Assembly: GCA_012845835.1 (NCBI GenBank)
Contig: JABAKD010000019.1
Location: forward strand, 7,460,994 to 7,524,993
Length of the DNA stretch: 64,000 nucleotides
From: Undaria pinnatifida
Taxonomy: Eukaryota > Sar > Phaeophyceae > Laminariales > Alariaceae
Direction: 5' to 3'
The notes under the pieces are model-generated. The model worked only from the letters and a program-made list of their open reading frames with translations. It did no database searches and was not told the DNA's origin. Both the position numbers and the translations under genes were made by a program. Each line of letters opens with the position of its first letter. Within the stretch, counting starts at the first letter, position 1. Positions 32,617 through 44,139 of this stretch are shown piece by piece.

Positions 32617-33575
32617 TTTTTAGTAGGGGTGCACCCGTGGGCTAAGAAAAAGAAAACAAAAGAAATTGCAAGTCTTTGCGTTTTCCACACGGGAGCAGGG
32701 GCCTACTCGCGAGTCTGCCGGCAGAACGAAATTTCACGTGATTTTTCGACGGTCTACGGACGACTTCCGATACACCCACCAAAGCACGGACTGCCGGCCA
32801 ATTGCGCGATCGACAGCTGGCATAGTTGTCACGTGTCTCTGCGTTGGGGGCCCCTGTGCCCTGAGCTCTTGGTCGCTCTTGTTTATGTAAAACCTGCCGT
32901 GTGTTCGATGGTCTCGCGGCAGCAGCACGCCAGAACGCCCGCTCGTACGACGCTTGTGATATTTTCGGACAGAGTGATGCCAGTACGACTAAACTTGCCA
33001 ACGGCACTCCTATACTGCAACTCGAGCCATCTGCTGTGGTTCGTGTTGCCGCCCCTGCTGGTTGCTGCAGCATGTATTAGAAGGTTCACCCGACGGCTAC
33101 TGCTGCTGCACCTGACGTGTGTTTGCCTATGTCGTCGGTTGGCGTTCATGCTCGTCGTACATACTGCTGCTGTTCTCACCCCGTACGTACGGGTTTTCTC
33201 GTACCTTAACGTGCGAGGACGAGCAAAAGAAGGAAGGTGACACGAAATGACATGGAATATGGCCACAAAGCAGTGAGCACAGCGGAATAGTTCGCCATGG
33301 ATCAACCGCGCTCGTCCTTACCTGCAGCAGAGGCTGCCTGAGTGTCAGCGGTCGTGGTAATGCCAGCGCCAAAGGCCGAAGAGACGGGTCTACTGTTTAG
33401 TTTTGTCTCGAGATTCCGCTATGATACGTGAAAAAAATATAATGTTTTGGGAGTTTTTTGTCACGAAACGCCTTGCCGTCGGCAATTTGTGTCACGAAGT
33501 TGTTGTATGTCGTCGGTAATTTGTGTCCCGTTTTTGGTGCACCCACACTAGAAAATCGCCTGTGCAAAAGTAAAA
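32617..33575 (+). repeat. Dispersed repeat R4, copy 1
   Basis: About 950 bp matching 50148-51222. Landmarks: AGTAGGGGTGCAC, TTTTTCGACGGTCTAC, CGGACTGCCGGCCAATT, GTCACGTGTCTCTGCGTTGG, GGTCTCGCGGCAGCAGCAC and a GTCACGAAACGCCTTGCCGT end. A 242-codon ORF runs through most of this copy on plus, but frameshifts and stops break it in the other copy, so coding is unlikely. No terminal repeats were identified. Confidence 0.85.
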
Positions 33576-33671
33576 AAATCCGGTGCATTATTAGTAGGTA
33601 TCGTTATATGCTGCATACATACGCTGCAAGAATAAAATAAAACAAAACGGGATAGACCAACTATATTACGG

Positions 33672-34405
33672 GAAATTTTGACAATGGAAGGCGAAAAGTT
33701 TGAAATTCCCAAAGATACCAGCCAAACTTTGCCTGGACGGTCGCTTATGAGCCCAATTTTGTGGAATTTGTTTTTGAAACTTTCCAGAATTCCTGAAAAA
33801 AACGATTTCTCGCGGCGATCTTGGCCAACATCTGCAGATCTTGGATTAGACGCACCGTAAATTCGTGTTCTCCACACACTTCGTTCGACGAAATCAACAA
33901 CAGCGTCGTCAACTCTGAACGTCGCGAGCTCGTTAGGGGCTCCGACCCCCCTTGGGGTACAGCGCTCCCTCTACGGACGGTGATTTGTGGCGGACGCCGA
34001 TCAGGCTTCTGTTAAAAACACATTTGGCGGCCGGTGTGTAGAAAACTGAGACAAAAACTCTATCGTCTCCAAACGTGCGAAAGACAGAATTTTGAGAGGA
34101 TGTGACGTGAGACCACAGGACAACACAAGAAACCTCTCACGCCCTAGGGCATGGATCGAGATGAACTCTTCAGCGCTGTCACCTACACTCATGTGACGTT
34201 GTCCGGGGCGAACAGTAGTAGCGACCATGGGTTGTCCCTATCTCGAGATCGAAGGTCGACCGTGTTTGTTGGACAACGTTGATCAAGGCTTGATGACAAA
34301 TAGACATATTGACCTGTTGGACTGGCTGCTGGACCGCATGACCAAAGAAAGAACCAGAAAATTAACATTTTAATCGTTTTCCCCCCATAGCCACGTTACC
34401 CGGAA
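33672..34405 (+). repeat. Dispersed repeat R1, copy B
   Basis: Begins around GAAGGCGAAAAGTTTGAAAT and CAGCCAAACTTTGCCTGGAC, contains the R1 core (CGACGAAATCAACAAC, GCATGGATCGAGATGAACTC) and ends near CATAGCCACGTTACCCGGAA. It lies head-to-tail with copy C. Its core has the single-copy form of the segment duplicated in copy A. Confidence 0.85.
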
Positions 34406-34459
34406 TATTTCAGCAAATAACTCAAAAAAAAGTTTGGAAACTTTGGCCAAACTATGGGC

Positions 34460-35182
34460 TTTCATTGTCATCGGTCTTAAGACCGGTGAAGAGTTTTAAA
34501 TTCCCGAAGATCCCAGCCAAACTGTGCCTGGACGGCCGCCTACGGGTCCAATTTTGTGAAATTTATTTTTGGAACTTTCCGGGATTCCGGAAAAATTCGA
34601 TTTCTCGCGGCGATCTTGGCCAACAGCAGATCTTGGATTAGACGCGCCGAAATTTCGTGTTCTCCACACACTTCGTTCGACGAAATCAACAACAGCGTCG
34701 TGAACTCTGAACGTGGCGAGTTCGTTAGGGGCTCCGACCCCCCCTTGGTGTAAAGCGCTCACTCTACGGCCGGTGATTTGTGGCGGGCGCCGATCAGGCT
34801 TGTGTTACAAACACATTTGGCGGCTGGTGTGTAGAAAGCTGAGTCAAAAACTCTATCGTCTCCCAACGGGCGAAAAAACAGAACTTTGAGAGGATATGAC
34901 GGAAGACCACAGGACAACACAAGCAATCTCACGCCCTAGGGCATGGATCGAGATGAACTCTCCAGCGCGGCCATCTACACTCATGTGACCTCGTCCGGAA
35001 CGAAGAGCAGTGACCATGGGTTGTCTCTATATCGACATCGAACGTCAATCGCGTTTGTTGGACAATGTTGATCAAGGCTTGATGAAAAATAGACAAATTG
35101 GCCTGGTGGACCGCATGACCGAAGAAAGAGCCAGAAAAAAATGTTGAAATAATTTTCCCTCATAGCGACGTTACCCGGAATC
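34460..35182 (+). repeat. Dispersed repeat R1, copy C
   Basis: Same order of landmarks as copy B, from CAGCCAAACTGTGCCTGGAC to CATAGCGACGTTACCCGGAA. Its core is closer to copy A than to copy B over the GTGCACAGTGCTCAC-equivalent segment. It abuts repeat R3 directly. Confidence 0.85.
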
Positions 35183-35184
35183 TT

Positions 35185-35810
35185 ATGTTCTCCTCGTGAT
35201 GCTACTGTAAATAGCTAACGTCAGATGTCAATGTCATTTTTCCCCCCAGCAACCTGTCCTTTTGGGAGCGACACATTTTATGAGGACGCTTGACAATCCG
35301 CACGCACTCACGGTTCACGGGGCGCGGAGCACGAAGGGCGAGGGGCGTTCAAGTCGATCTTCTCGCCACAGCAACACTGTGAATGAAATGTAGAGTGCAT
35401 GTACCGTAAACACTCACTCGACGATGGGCCGCAAAGCAACATGGACAGCGACTCTTCGGAGCAGCAATGCAAAGGGCTGAAAAAATGTGATTCCTACTAC
35501 TGCAAAAAATAGTTGTCATTTTGTATTTGCGCACAACAACTCCCCCTGTCATGATTCAAAGAAATGCTAGAGCATGCCACCCAAAATCCAAGGTCGTGCC
35601 TATTTCTCGCTTGTCTCTCTCGGCCCCTGCACGCGTTCACGGCGAGGTAAGCAGGGGGAACGAAGGGCAAGAGGCATTGAAGCCGATCCTCGAAGAGGGC
35701 GCGCGAACAAAAAAAAATCTCGAGAAGGAGTGTCGAGATTCCGATACTGAGGCCGACACGGTAAAAAAAAACTCATAATTGTATGACCTAGGATTTGTCA
35801 AACATCATTT
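35185..35810 (+). repeat. Dispersed repeat R3, copy 2
   Basis: Matches 10055-10690 from CCTCGTGATGCTACTG to ATTCCGATACTGAGGCCGAC, then stops where copy 1 enters the hairpin loop. The right hairpin arm is absent here. Confidence 0.85.
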
Positions 35811-35827
35811 TAAATATATCTATAGAT

Positions 35828-35902
35828 GCACCACGCAGCTTGCAAAGTTGAGTTTCAACCATTCAATCGGTAGTATTCACAGCTGACGTTTTCAATTAAA
35901 AA
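35828..35902 (+). repeat. Short dispersed module R2, copy C
   Basis: Contains CACGCAGCTTGCAAAG, TTCAACCATTCAATCG and CAGCTGACGTTTTCAATT. It is the inverted counterpart of 5462-5532. Confidence 0.75.
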
Positions 35903-36254
35903 ATAAAATAAAAAGGCATTGTTTTCTTTTTGGAAAATCAGTTTCACCGAGCGAACCAAGTGTGTCTGTGCCCACATTACCATTTGGGCTCGTGTCCCTG
36001 AGACTTGCTGCAAAATATATGGCCAGGGCCACCGTACGGATAGGAGGACCGAGAAGCTCTGCTATAGATACCACGGTGGTGCCTAGAGTACGCACCTCCG
36101 ATGTTGGATGTGTTTCGATTATGGGGGATAGATGCAGATTGTTCGCCTTCAAGAATTAAACCGAAAAACAAACAAACTACTGTTGCACGTCGCAATTTTC
36201 AAGTGTCTGATCGAAGAGACGCATGCACCACGACGCTGACCCGGCCCTGGTCTC
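35903..36254. other. Ambiguous open frames, no assigned gene
   Basis: Three frames are open here (plus 35962-36159; minus 35892-36152 and 35977-36195) with ordinary amino-acid composition, so an exon is possible. I cannot tell strand or family, and no matching pair of splice sites is evident. Confidence 0.3.
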
Positions 36255-36355
36255 GTGTGCCCTGCTGCTGCTGTTGTTACTACCGCTGCTACTCCTTCTG
36301 ATTCCGCTGTTGCTGCTGCTGCTGCTGCTACGAGTACGATAGCAGCAGCACTACG
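36255..36355. repeat. CTG/CAG triplet tract
   Basis: CTGCTGCTGTTGTTACTACC followed by more TGCTGCTGCTGCTGCTGCTA and then AGCAGCAGCA in the opposite sense. Imperfect triplet microsatellite. Confidence 0.9.
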
Positions 36356-37380
36356 TGTACCGAGTTTTTTTCTCTGCCTGAGAACAGAACGAAAATATTG
36401 AACAGCGTTCGTAGATGTTCGTAAGGTTGTTTTTTTGTTCAATGCGCATCTACCACATGACCAGGTATCTTTCGCTTGCTGCTCTGCCTCATCAGTATTT
36501 TCCGTAGTCACATCCAGCATCGCAGATTGAACTACTGCAGGTATTTAGGCCGCGCGCCTCATTATTTACCGATTACTAGTACTTGATTTTGTCGCCGCAT
36601 TCAACTACATACTCGAGTTTCGCGAGGCGGCGCTAACGGCATAACTGAGTTCCTGCCCAGCCTGCTGCGAGATTCCACCGACTTGAGCACGAAAAGCCAG
36701 GCAAGGTGTTTGGGAGAATTTTGAAATGTTCTTTGGGGCGTCAAAAAGACAAAAGTAGGAGTAGTCCTCTGTACCTGGTATAATACAATAGGCATATTAC
36801 TTTCATCCCTGCGTTTTCCGAGCCCCAACTCCATTGGCCGAGGGATCCCCCCCCGCCCTTCCGCGGCCAATCAGCAGAGGCGCGCGCGGCGGGAGATTCC
36901 CCTCGGGGATACCCCCCAGTCCCGCCGTACACGTTCAGCAAGTTCAGTGACTACCATGTCATCATACTCATTAATAGAGTGGATGCACATGTAATTGCTT
37001 GCTGACTTCAGCGCAACTTAATTATCGAACAGCACAAACCTACCGCACAACATCAGCGCTCGGCAGCAAGGAAATGAAGCAACACAGAGCACAACCACCG
37101 CACCAACACGACATCCGCTCCCAGGTCACCGACAAAATTACCACCCACGTACCGCACGACACGTCCACCCACCGACCAAGCCATCCACTCACCAACCAAT
37201 CCACCCCCAATGCTATAATACCAGTACAAACGCAAACGGATGCGTTATTTCGTACTCGATCTTCGCCAGAGAAGGCAGCTTATACAGCGGAGAGAACAAA
37301 CTACTGCTGTTGTACCAAAGACATTAACAACAGCTCCACCTTCCACAGGCAGGAAAGCACTCACCTACGCACGAAACGAC
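36356..37380. other. No gene seen
   Basis: Includes a C-rich run at about 36848-36860, a GCGCGCGGCGGG patch near 36882, and then sequence rich in CACC/CCAC. The 161-codon plus-strand ORF at 36999-37484 is Thr/Pro/His-rich and follows this composition. Confidence 0.4.
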
Positions 37381-37430
37381 CGCCACCCACCCACCCAACC
37401 AACCAACCAACCAACCAACCGCCAACTGAC
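37381..37430. repeat. (CCAA)n microsatellite
   Basis: About eight CCAA units with a CACC lead-in. Surrounding sequence resembles, in inverse orientation, the GGTTGGTGGG parts of the minisatellite at 1098-1973. Confidence 0.9.
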
Positions 37431-38775
37431 CAACCCATCTTACCACCACTCCAACCAATATGTGCTACAGCAGTACAGCAGTAAAGAAGCACGTCCAGCT
37501 GGTATAGCACGTACACCAACAACCAGAGGCGATTGGTCCGTACTTGATTTTTCATCTTGAAAAAAACACAATCATGGGTACTTTGCACCTCCAGCGGAGC
37601 ACAATAACGTGTCAACCACCCATTCTCACCCACCCACCGACCCACAACCCACCCACGAACCGGTACCGGTACTTACTGCTGCATGCCGAAGATACACGTA
37701 TCTGCGATTGTAACGCCCATGATCAGCACAAAGCACCCTCAGTGAGGTTTTACTACGGCGTGGTGGTCCGTTTCAGTTAATTCTTCGCCCAGACCATTCT
37801 CTGGGGTGTTGAAAAAATGAAAAGGCAGCTACGATATTAATAGTCCGCAACCAATGCTACGATGTTCAAGCCGTGATCATTTGTACCAGTCCAGTTGACA
37901 AGGATGCTGCTTGATCGTCGGACGTGTCTATAGTTACAATAATACACCACAACACGAAGCCCGCGCTTTCGTTGACCGGCAAACAGCCCAAACAGCAGCA
38001 TAGCAGACAGGCACGACAGCGACAGCACGCCTTTCACACCTACCAGGCACCAGGTACGTCTAGTAGTGCTCCAACGAGTCTGGGACGAAAGCGGAATATT
38101 TTTTATACAACCATGAATGCAACGGTTTCCGTGGATACCATTTACGACCTGCGCTTGGCGCAGCCCAATAAGAAAAAGGGAAAAAATGAAGCGCACGAAG
38201 CGCGCCGAATTGTAGCGTCACATACTTGAACACCGTTTTGAGATACATGACATCCCAAAAAATACGGCTGGATATCCCAATACTAAAAACGTTAATTACG
38301 AAGCCGGAACTCCTATGTCACGATTCGTCGGTGTGGCGTCCGGTAACGCTTGAAGATGCGCCGGAGCGCTTGAAGATGAGCGGAGCACCCGGTGGGCTGT
38401 GGTTCGATTCTCGGTTGTCAAGGCCTCATCATCGAGGACCTCAAGGTTGCTGTCGGTGTTACAATTGGCAGATTTTTTTTCAATTTCGCTCAGAGCTCCC
38501 AGCTTCCACCCCAAACGCTTACACACGCACACACGCTCGCACCGATCATCCAACATCTCTTCTCCCTACCTCGAGCCTCGTCACGCCCTCTCACTCAGCT
38601 CTCCTTATTCGCACAGCTACACGGTGCGGGGCTACAAGCTAACTATGCTGTGCTCCTCGTGGCTAGGGGCAGGACCTAACCACGCGAAAGGATGATGTGT
38701 GTTGTGTATTGTTTTTTTTTTGTCATTGAGTTCGTACGTAGTATACAGCCGTACTTGTACTCGTATTCATAAAGA
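37431..38775. other. No gene recognised
   Basis: ORFs of 78-138 codons on both strands without recognisable domains. ACGCACACACGCTCGCAC at about 38524 and CTACCAGGCACCAGGTACG at 38040 are local repeats. Confidence 0.4.
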
Positions 38776-39180
38776 GACGACGTTGGAGGCGCGAGCGAAC
38801 GGGGCGGTCTCGGGGGGGAACCGGGCGACGTCGGGAGCGAGCGGGCGATGCCGGAATGCGACGACGGACTCGAGCGAGAGCGGAGCGACGGTCCGAGCAA
38901 ACGGAGCTCGTTCCGCCGCAGTTCAGCTCCTATTTTATCGAGCTCGTGCAGCCAAGAGCGCGACGCTGCGCGACAATGTTTTTCTATGTACTCGTACTGT
39001 TTGTTTTTTACGTATCATACAATGGTTCGTAGAAGAGCATCGTCTGCGAGAGCGAGCAAACGGGGCGACTTCGGGAGCGAACGGGGCCGATGAGAGCGAG
39101 CGGAGCGACGGCCCGAACGAACGGAGCGTGCGGAACGACGGTTGGATGGAGCGAATGGAGCGTGTCGCCCCGCCGTTCAG
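38776..39180. repeat. Degenerate short-period GAGCGAACGG-type repeat
   Basis: Many variants of GAGCGAACGGGGCG, GCGAGCGAACGGAGCG and CGGAGCGACGG, giving Arg/Gly/Ser-rich frames on plus. The 175-codon ORF at 38699-39226 is a product of this. Confidence 0.75.
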
Positions 39181-39765
39181 ATACGTTTTGTCAAACTCGT
39201 GCTGCCGCCGAGCGCGGGCGCCGTGACGATGTGGAATCCCTGTCGCCGACGAATGCCCCGCGCTCCGACCAACATTGTTTTCATTTTTTGTCGTATGTTC
39301 GATTTTAATGTTCTCGCATTTTTTCCCTTCCAAATTTTTCGTTTTTTTTCTGCTGTGAAAAAAATGTGAAAACACATACATGTACTAAACAAGTCGCTCC
39401 TACAAAAAAAAAGTTCTTCACTTTGCTCTTCATTTGTCCAACCACATACCTGAAAACCTACTCTTCTCCTCTCTTCTCCTTTCCTCTTCTCCTACTACTT
39501 TTCTATTTTCCACGTATGCCTGATTTTTGCGCTTGTAATCGTAAGAAACTCCTGTAGTATAGAAATATATACGATAGTGCGCGAACTGCCCCGTGCGAGC
39601 GGAGGCACTTGAGATTGTCCTCGCTTCAGATCGAATTCCGCTCGGAATCCGTTCGGCACCCTCTAGATCGCTTTCTCGCCCGCTCTTCTCGTGGGTCGCG
39701 TTCCTCAGCCTCCGACCTCGAACTGGGCGGACCTTGCGGAGATGGTGAGACATCGAGCGCGCTGA
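39181..39765. other. No gene seen
   Basis: T-rich stretches (TTTTTTCGTTTTTTTTCTG type) and CTCTTCTCCTCTCTTCTCC at about 39464. A 145-codon minus-strand ORF at 39430-39867 is unrecognised and runs into the inverted repeat. Confidence 0.4.
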
Positions 39766-40264
39766 GGAAAATATTTGTGGTGCTGTTGTTGATCCGCGGA
39801 GACGACTCGGTCCCACACTCGTTGCTGGAAACATATGTGGCGCTTGCTGGGCTGTTGGACGGAGCATGCGGTGCTACCTGCTGAGATTTCAAGATCTGGA
39901 CTAAAAACCCTGCTATTATTGTATGGCTGCTATCATTCCTTTAGATTCCCGACTCTTCGAACGAACCGACCCAGCGAACGACTTGTGACCCCCACCGTTA
40001 ACAGTTCTGCAAGATCCTCCAAATGAACTCAGTTCGGAACGACTTGGCACAACCCGCAAATCTTATATTTATACCGCGTCATCAGTAGAAGCGACCTGGC
40101 ATGCGCCTTACAATAGCAGGGTTTTTAGTCCAGATCTTGAAATCTCAGCAGATACCATCGCATGCTCCAACAGCCCAGCAAGCACAACGAAAAACATGTT
40201 TTCCACCAGCGAGTGTAGGGCCGAGTAGTCTCCGCGGATCAACAACAGTACCACAAATATTTTC
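39766..40264. mobile_element. Inverted-repeat element, ~158-bp arms (MITE/foldback-like)
   Basis: 39766-39923 and 40107-40264 are inverted copies: GAAAATATTTGTGGTGCTG, GATCCGCGGAGAC, GGGCTGTTGGA and AGATCTGGACTAAAAACCC in the left arm all recur inverted in the right. The ~180-bp loop is unrelated. Arm identity is roughly 80-85% by eye. No target duplication was established. Confidence 0.75.
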
Positions 40265-40700
40265 AAGAGAGGACTTTTTTATCTCAGCGACAATAAAACC
40301 CCTACAGTACCTCATTCCTCGCCCTTTCTGCGACGAGCTGGTGAAGGGGGATGATTGCCCATCCTGACGTGGGTCACTCGTGATTTCAAAATCTGGCTCA
40401 ACAAAACAGTATAATACTAAGTAATCAGAAAATACCTAATTGCCATATGACAGAGCAAAAAAAACACCACGATAAGACGCCCACGGAACAACTGCGTATG
40501 TTTTTTTTTTGGCCGGTTGAAAATCCACCTTCCGTCCATTATTTATCACTCAAATTTTATCGCGTAAGACGATCGGGCCTTATGGAAGGCTTTTCTGTCT
40601 GGTGAGGAAGATATTTCACGACTGTTCACGGGCCATTTCCTTCAGAATATCTCCTGGGGTTTGGAGGAGGATTTTGCGTAGAGAAGGCGTAGAGAATACT
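40265..40700. other. No gene seen
   Basis: AT-rich sequence with a T10 run near 40501 and short unrecognised ORFs. Confidence 0.4.
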
Positions 40701-41430
40701 GGAATATGTTGGTACTTCACTGAATCTTGAGCATTGCTGTGGGTTTTGCCAGGCCGTTTCTATTAATAGTGCACGGTAAATATAAATTTTGTGGGTTTTG
40801 CCAGGTCGTTTCGGACTGAGCACGTTTGGGTAGATCTTGCGGAGATGCCTCCGTTCTGCTCAATGCTGGACAATATATAATGAGTTCGATCTGTTGATTT
40901 TCGTCGAGCTCGTCACAAAATAATTTTGTGGAAGATTCAAGGGTAAATTATGTCGCAGTACATATATATATGATTGGTATACAGGTATCCGGCATATTAT
41001 TATGGAAAAAAACACCCTTCTACGTGATTGTACCGCTCAATTGTTGGTACTTCACTGAATCTTGAGCGCTGCTGCTGTGGGTCTTGCCAGGTCGTTTCTA
41101 GTGCACGACACATAATATAAAAATTGTGGGTTGTGCCAGGTCGTTCCGGACTAGGCTCGTTTAAGTGGGGATCTTGCGGAGATGCCTCGGTTCTGCTCGA
41201 TGCTGTGGAGATATTGAGTTCGATCTGTTGTTGGCTTATTCAAAAGGGTCGATTCGTTCGCAAGATATATATGAGTGGTATACAGGTATCCGGCATACCA
41301 GGTATGGAACAACACCCTTTTTTACGTGATCTTACTGCTCAATTCGTTAGAGAGTGCTGGTACTTCAATGAATCTTGAGCGCTGGTGTGGGTCTTGCCAG
41401 GTCGTTTCTGCTGCACGGTAAATGCATCTA
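40701..41430. repeat. Tandem repeat, ~310-335-bp unit, 2.3 copies
   Basis: TTGGTACTTCACTGAATCTT recurs at 40709, 41044 and (diverged) 41359, each followed by GTGGGTCTTGCCAGGTCGTT or close variants, ATCTTGCGGAGATGCCTC, GAGTTCGATCTGTTG and GGTATACAGGTATCCGGCAT. The inner GGTTTTGCCAGGTCGTTTC phrase is itself doubled in the first unit. Confidence 0.9.
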
Positions 41431-41534
41431 CTGTTGTTGCAGCACTCCTTTTCTCTCATCGCATTGCATATTTTCTTTGTCAATTCCCTTCAGTCTGTAA
41501 CACTGGGCATTCGCGTCATTATATGCATTACTAC

Positions 41535-41672
41535 AATTTTTGCACACTTGGCATTGCCTTCATTCTACTGACTTACTAAAACCTGATGAATACCAAAGAC
41601 ACTGATGATGTATATTTTCCTATCCGGAGCATGGGTGCCGGCGAATGCCGGCAACCATGCGGAGCCCTTGTA
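41535..41672 (+). mobile_element. Hairpin-ended element, copy c
   Basis: ACACTTGGCATTGCCTTCA upstream box, then hairpin GCATGGGTGCCGGC - GAAT - GCCGGCAACCATGC and GGAGCCCTTGTA. A second, weaker box (ACTGGGCATTCGCGTCATTA) precedes it at about 41502. Followed at 41695-41716 by a fragment of module R2. Confidence 0.65.
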
Positions 41673-41819
41673 ATTTATGACAATATTGTAACGACGTCAG
41701 CTGTGAGTTCGTCCAACCAAATACCTGAAACACTGAACACCTACTCTTCTCTCCTCTCCTTTCCTCTGCTCTACCAGGTACTACTTTTTCTCTTCACATA
41801 CATATATATATATATGATG

Positions 41820-42035
41820 ACTATTGTTTTTGAGGGGACAGGAATTTGGTCAGGTTTTTTTTTCGTCTTGGCCTCAGTATGGGATTCTCGGTACTGGAAT
41901 TTCTCGGTCAAATCGCTTCGTTCGAGCGCTGTCTTCGGGGGGCGGCTCCACCGCCCCTCGCCCTGCCTTATCCGTTCTGCACCTCCACGTGAACGCGGAT
42001 GGACGCTGAGCGAGACAAGCGAGAAGTGCGCGTAA
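41820..42035 (+). repeat. Copy of the right arm of the 10490-10905 hairpin
   Basis: TTGGTCAGGTTTTTTTTTCG, CTGGAATTTCTCGGTC, CTTCGTTCGAGCGCTG, GGGGCGGCTCCACCGCCCCT and CACGTGAACGCGGATGGACG correspond to 10710-10885. The left arm is absent. The GGGGCGGCTCC/ACCGCCCCT element can itself form a small hairpin. Confidence 0.8.
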
Positions 42036-42870
42036 AATTGTATTTTGAACGGTACTCTCCAGTTATTCTCCGGATCTTCATGTACATGGAGAGGTTGATA
42101 CAGTAAAACTTGGCAAGACACTATTTCCAAGTTGACGTCATATTTATCCCAAAACAAATCATATTTACCGTAAAAACAATCCCCATGGTGCCGCGGTAGG
42201 AAGTAGCAGTGCATTAATTATTGAATTTCGGTAGGTGCGTACGTACATGGATATAGACGCGGCAAGCGCACGCATGACTTAACACGAGGTAGTGACACGA
42301 TTACAGCGCTAGAAAAAGCCACATAGCAGCATTTTACGAGTGACTGCGTCCCCGGCCTCGAGGGTGATTGTTCGGGCACATTGACATATTTTGTACTCGT
42401 GCAAGTAATATAGTTACGAGTAAAAGTAAACACATTGACTGATGCTCTTCGTATTGCACACACGCTTTTTGTCTGACTTATAGCATGGATGGGGAGGGTG
42501 TACCAAAAAACAGGGAATAACTTTTCGACACAAAACAAGGGGGAAAATCGTTCCTGTTGTTAATGGCTCCACGCGAAGGTCGTAGTTGTAGTAGTAGACG
42601 GTATCCACGTACGAAACCAGTGGCATGCATTCGTCACGGTATCGCCTCGGCGGGTGGTTCTTTTCCCCTAGAAGACTCTATGGAGAAGTATAGGCGATGT
42701 AGAAGGGGTGTTTTGTTGTTGCTGTGGTGCCTGTCTCTCCGTTGCTGTTTTGGTCATTTGCCGCGGCCAACTGGAAAAGCGGTCGTGTTGGTACGTAACT
42801 GACAAAAAAAAATGTGTTGCTTCCTACTTGACATGCTCCTTGCTGCTGATTGCTGATTGATCATCTGTAG
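42036..42870. other. No gene recognised
   Basis: Short ORFs on both strands (81-106 codons) without motifs. No repeat structure is evident. Confidence 0.4.
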
Positions 42871-42871
42871 T

Positions 42872-43238
42872 CAGTTATATAGAGCCGGTCGCCCCGGTGG
42901 TCTATCTAGTGGTTACCTTCGTATACTATTAGCTTTGGTCCTTGAGTTTATATTATCACCGTTGTGAGATTTTTTACCTTATTTGCAGAAATGCGAAAAT
43001 AGTATCAACTAACTACTGCTGAGAACGCCTAGCAGCGTGGGTAGGTGCAAGTCGACGCGAATCGACGAGGGAAGAAATTGCTGAATTCTTCTCGCGATAA
43101 GAATTAAGGCATGTACCGTACGTAGTGGGGAGGGGGCAGGACGGCCCGTTATGTGACCCCTCTGATCTGAGTTATACTACTACTGGGAGGGAGGGCGAGA
43201 GTAGTGCAAAGACAATAAATGGGATGGAAAAAAAAATC
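42872..43238 (+). mobile_element. tRNA-derived SINE, copy 2
   Basis: Aligns throughout with 1-381: GAGCCGGTCGCCCCGGTGGT at the 5' end, GGTCCTTGAGTTTATATTAT at the B-box position, CGCCTAGCAGCGTGGGTAGG in the body, AATAAATGGGATGG and an A-run at the 3' end. It has a short insertion in the A-box region compared with copy 1. Confidence 0.7.
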
Positions 43239-44135
43239 GAGAACAGCTTTTCAGACAAGCTACTCCAACAAGAAATCACAGCAGTACAGTGGGGGTTTCC
43301 GATTCAAAATCACCCTGTGGCAAGTCGGAGCAGGCGCTCATTGCTCTTATTTGAGTTGTTGGCGATATATGGCTGTTGTATGCCGGGACATGGCGATTTG
43401 ACCGTTCTTATGATATCCCGAATGGCTTTATCTTTGACGCCCTGGGTACCAACTGTATAGATTCATCCTGAGGTCGAGCGTTTTGTACGAATTGCGGTCG
43501 CAATTTTAGCCCTACTCGAGTAGTGTGCAATACAAACCCGCGAAAATATTAGCGAGCTTAGTTAGGTTTTACGCAACAAGCGAATGAAAACGGGATTTCA
43601 GCATATGTTTTCAGTGTCGCATAAACGACAGAAACGTGATTATACTATTCCATGATTATTTGACCACTATTACGCGAGTCAAACATGCAGTGCGTCGGCC
43701 TCATTTGAGGCTTTTTTCAACGTTATTATGCTCGAGTTGTGCCAGTGTTTTAGTTCTATTTATTATGTCGTTTTGATTTGAACACCTCTTTTTTGTTTCA
43801 AATTGTGCTTATACCCGGGGGGCCGTGAATCCTGGATACAAATCGCTCTATAGTACGTCCATTCACATTGCGTTTGATGCTGTTGTTGCTGTTCAAGTGT
43901 TTCTCTCATCCTCATTTTGAGCGTGCTTGCTCGGCACGCCAACCTGATATAGGCTTACAATCGCTGTTTTGTGCGACCTATCATGCAAATAGCTGGTCGA
44001 GTTGCGCTCGCATCGCAACTGTTTGCCGTATACGGAAGTATGCGAGAAAACCCGAGTCGGTTGAAGCAATTGTGAGCTCATTGGGTCAAAGCCTACCAGC
44101 CAATCACGAATAAGTCAGTTGGGTCGGGGTTGACA
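43239..44135. other. No gene recognised
   Basis: A 111-codon ORF (43125-43460) begins inside the SINE and is not conserved in the other copies. At 43860-43935, GCGTTTGATGCTGTTG and CATTTTGAGCGTGCTTG recall the exit sequence of the 320-bp tandem repeat, so a diverged relic of that family may lie here. Confidence 0.4.
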
Positions 44136-44139
44136 CGCC

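Noticed and set aside
32512-33240. 242-codon plus-strand ORF
   Set aside because: It lies in repeat R4, and the equivalent region of the other copy (50148 on) is broken by stops and frameshifts. No domain is recognisable.
38699-39226. 175-codon Arg/Ser-rich ORF
   Set aside because: It is produced by the short GAGCGAACGG-type repeat. Overlapping frames on both strands are equally open.
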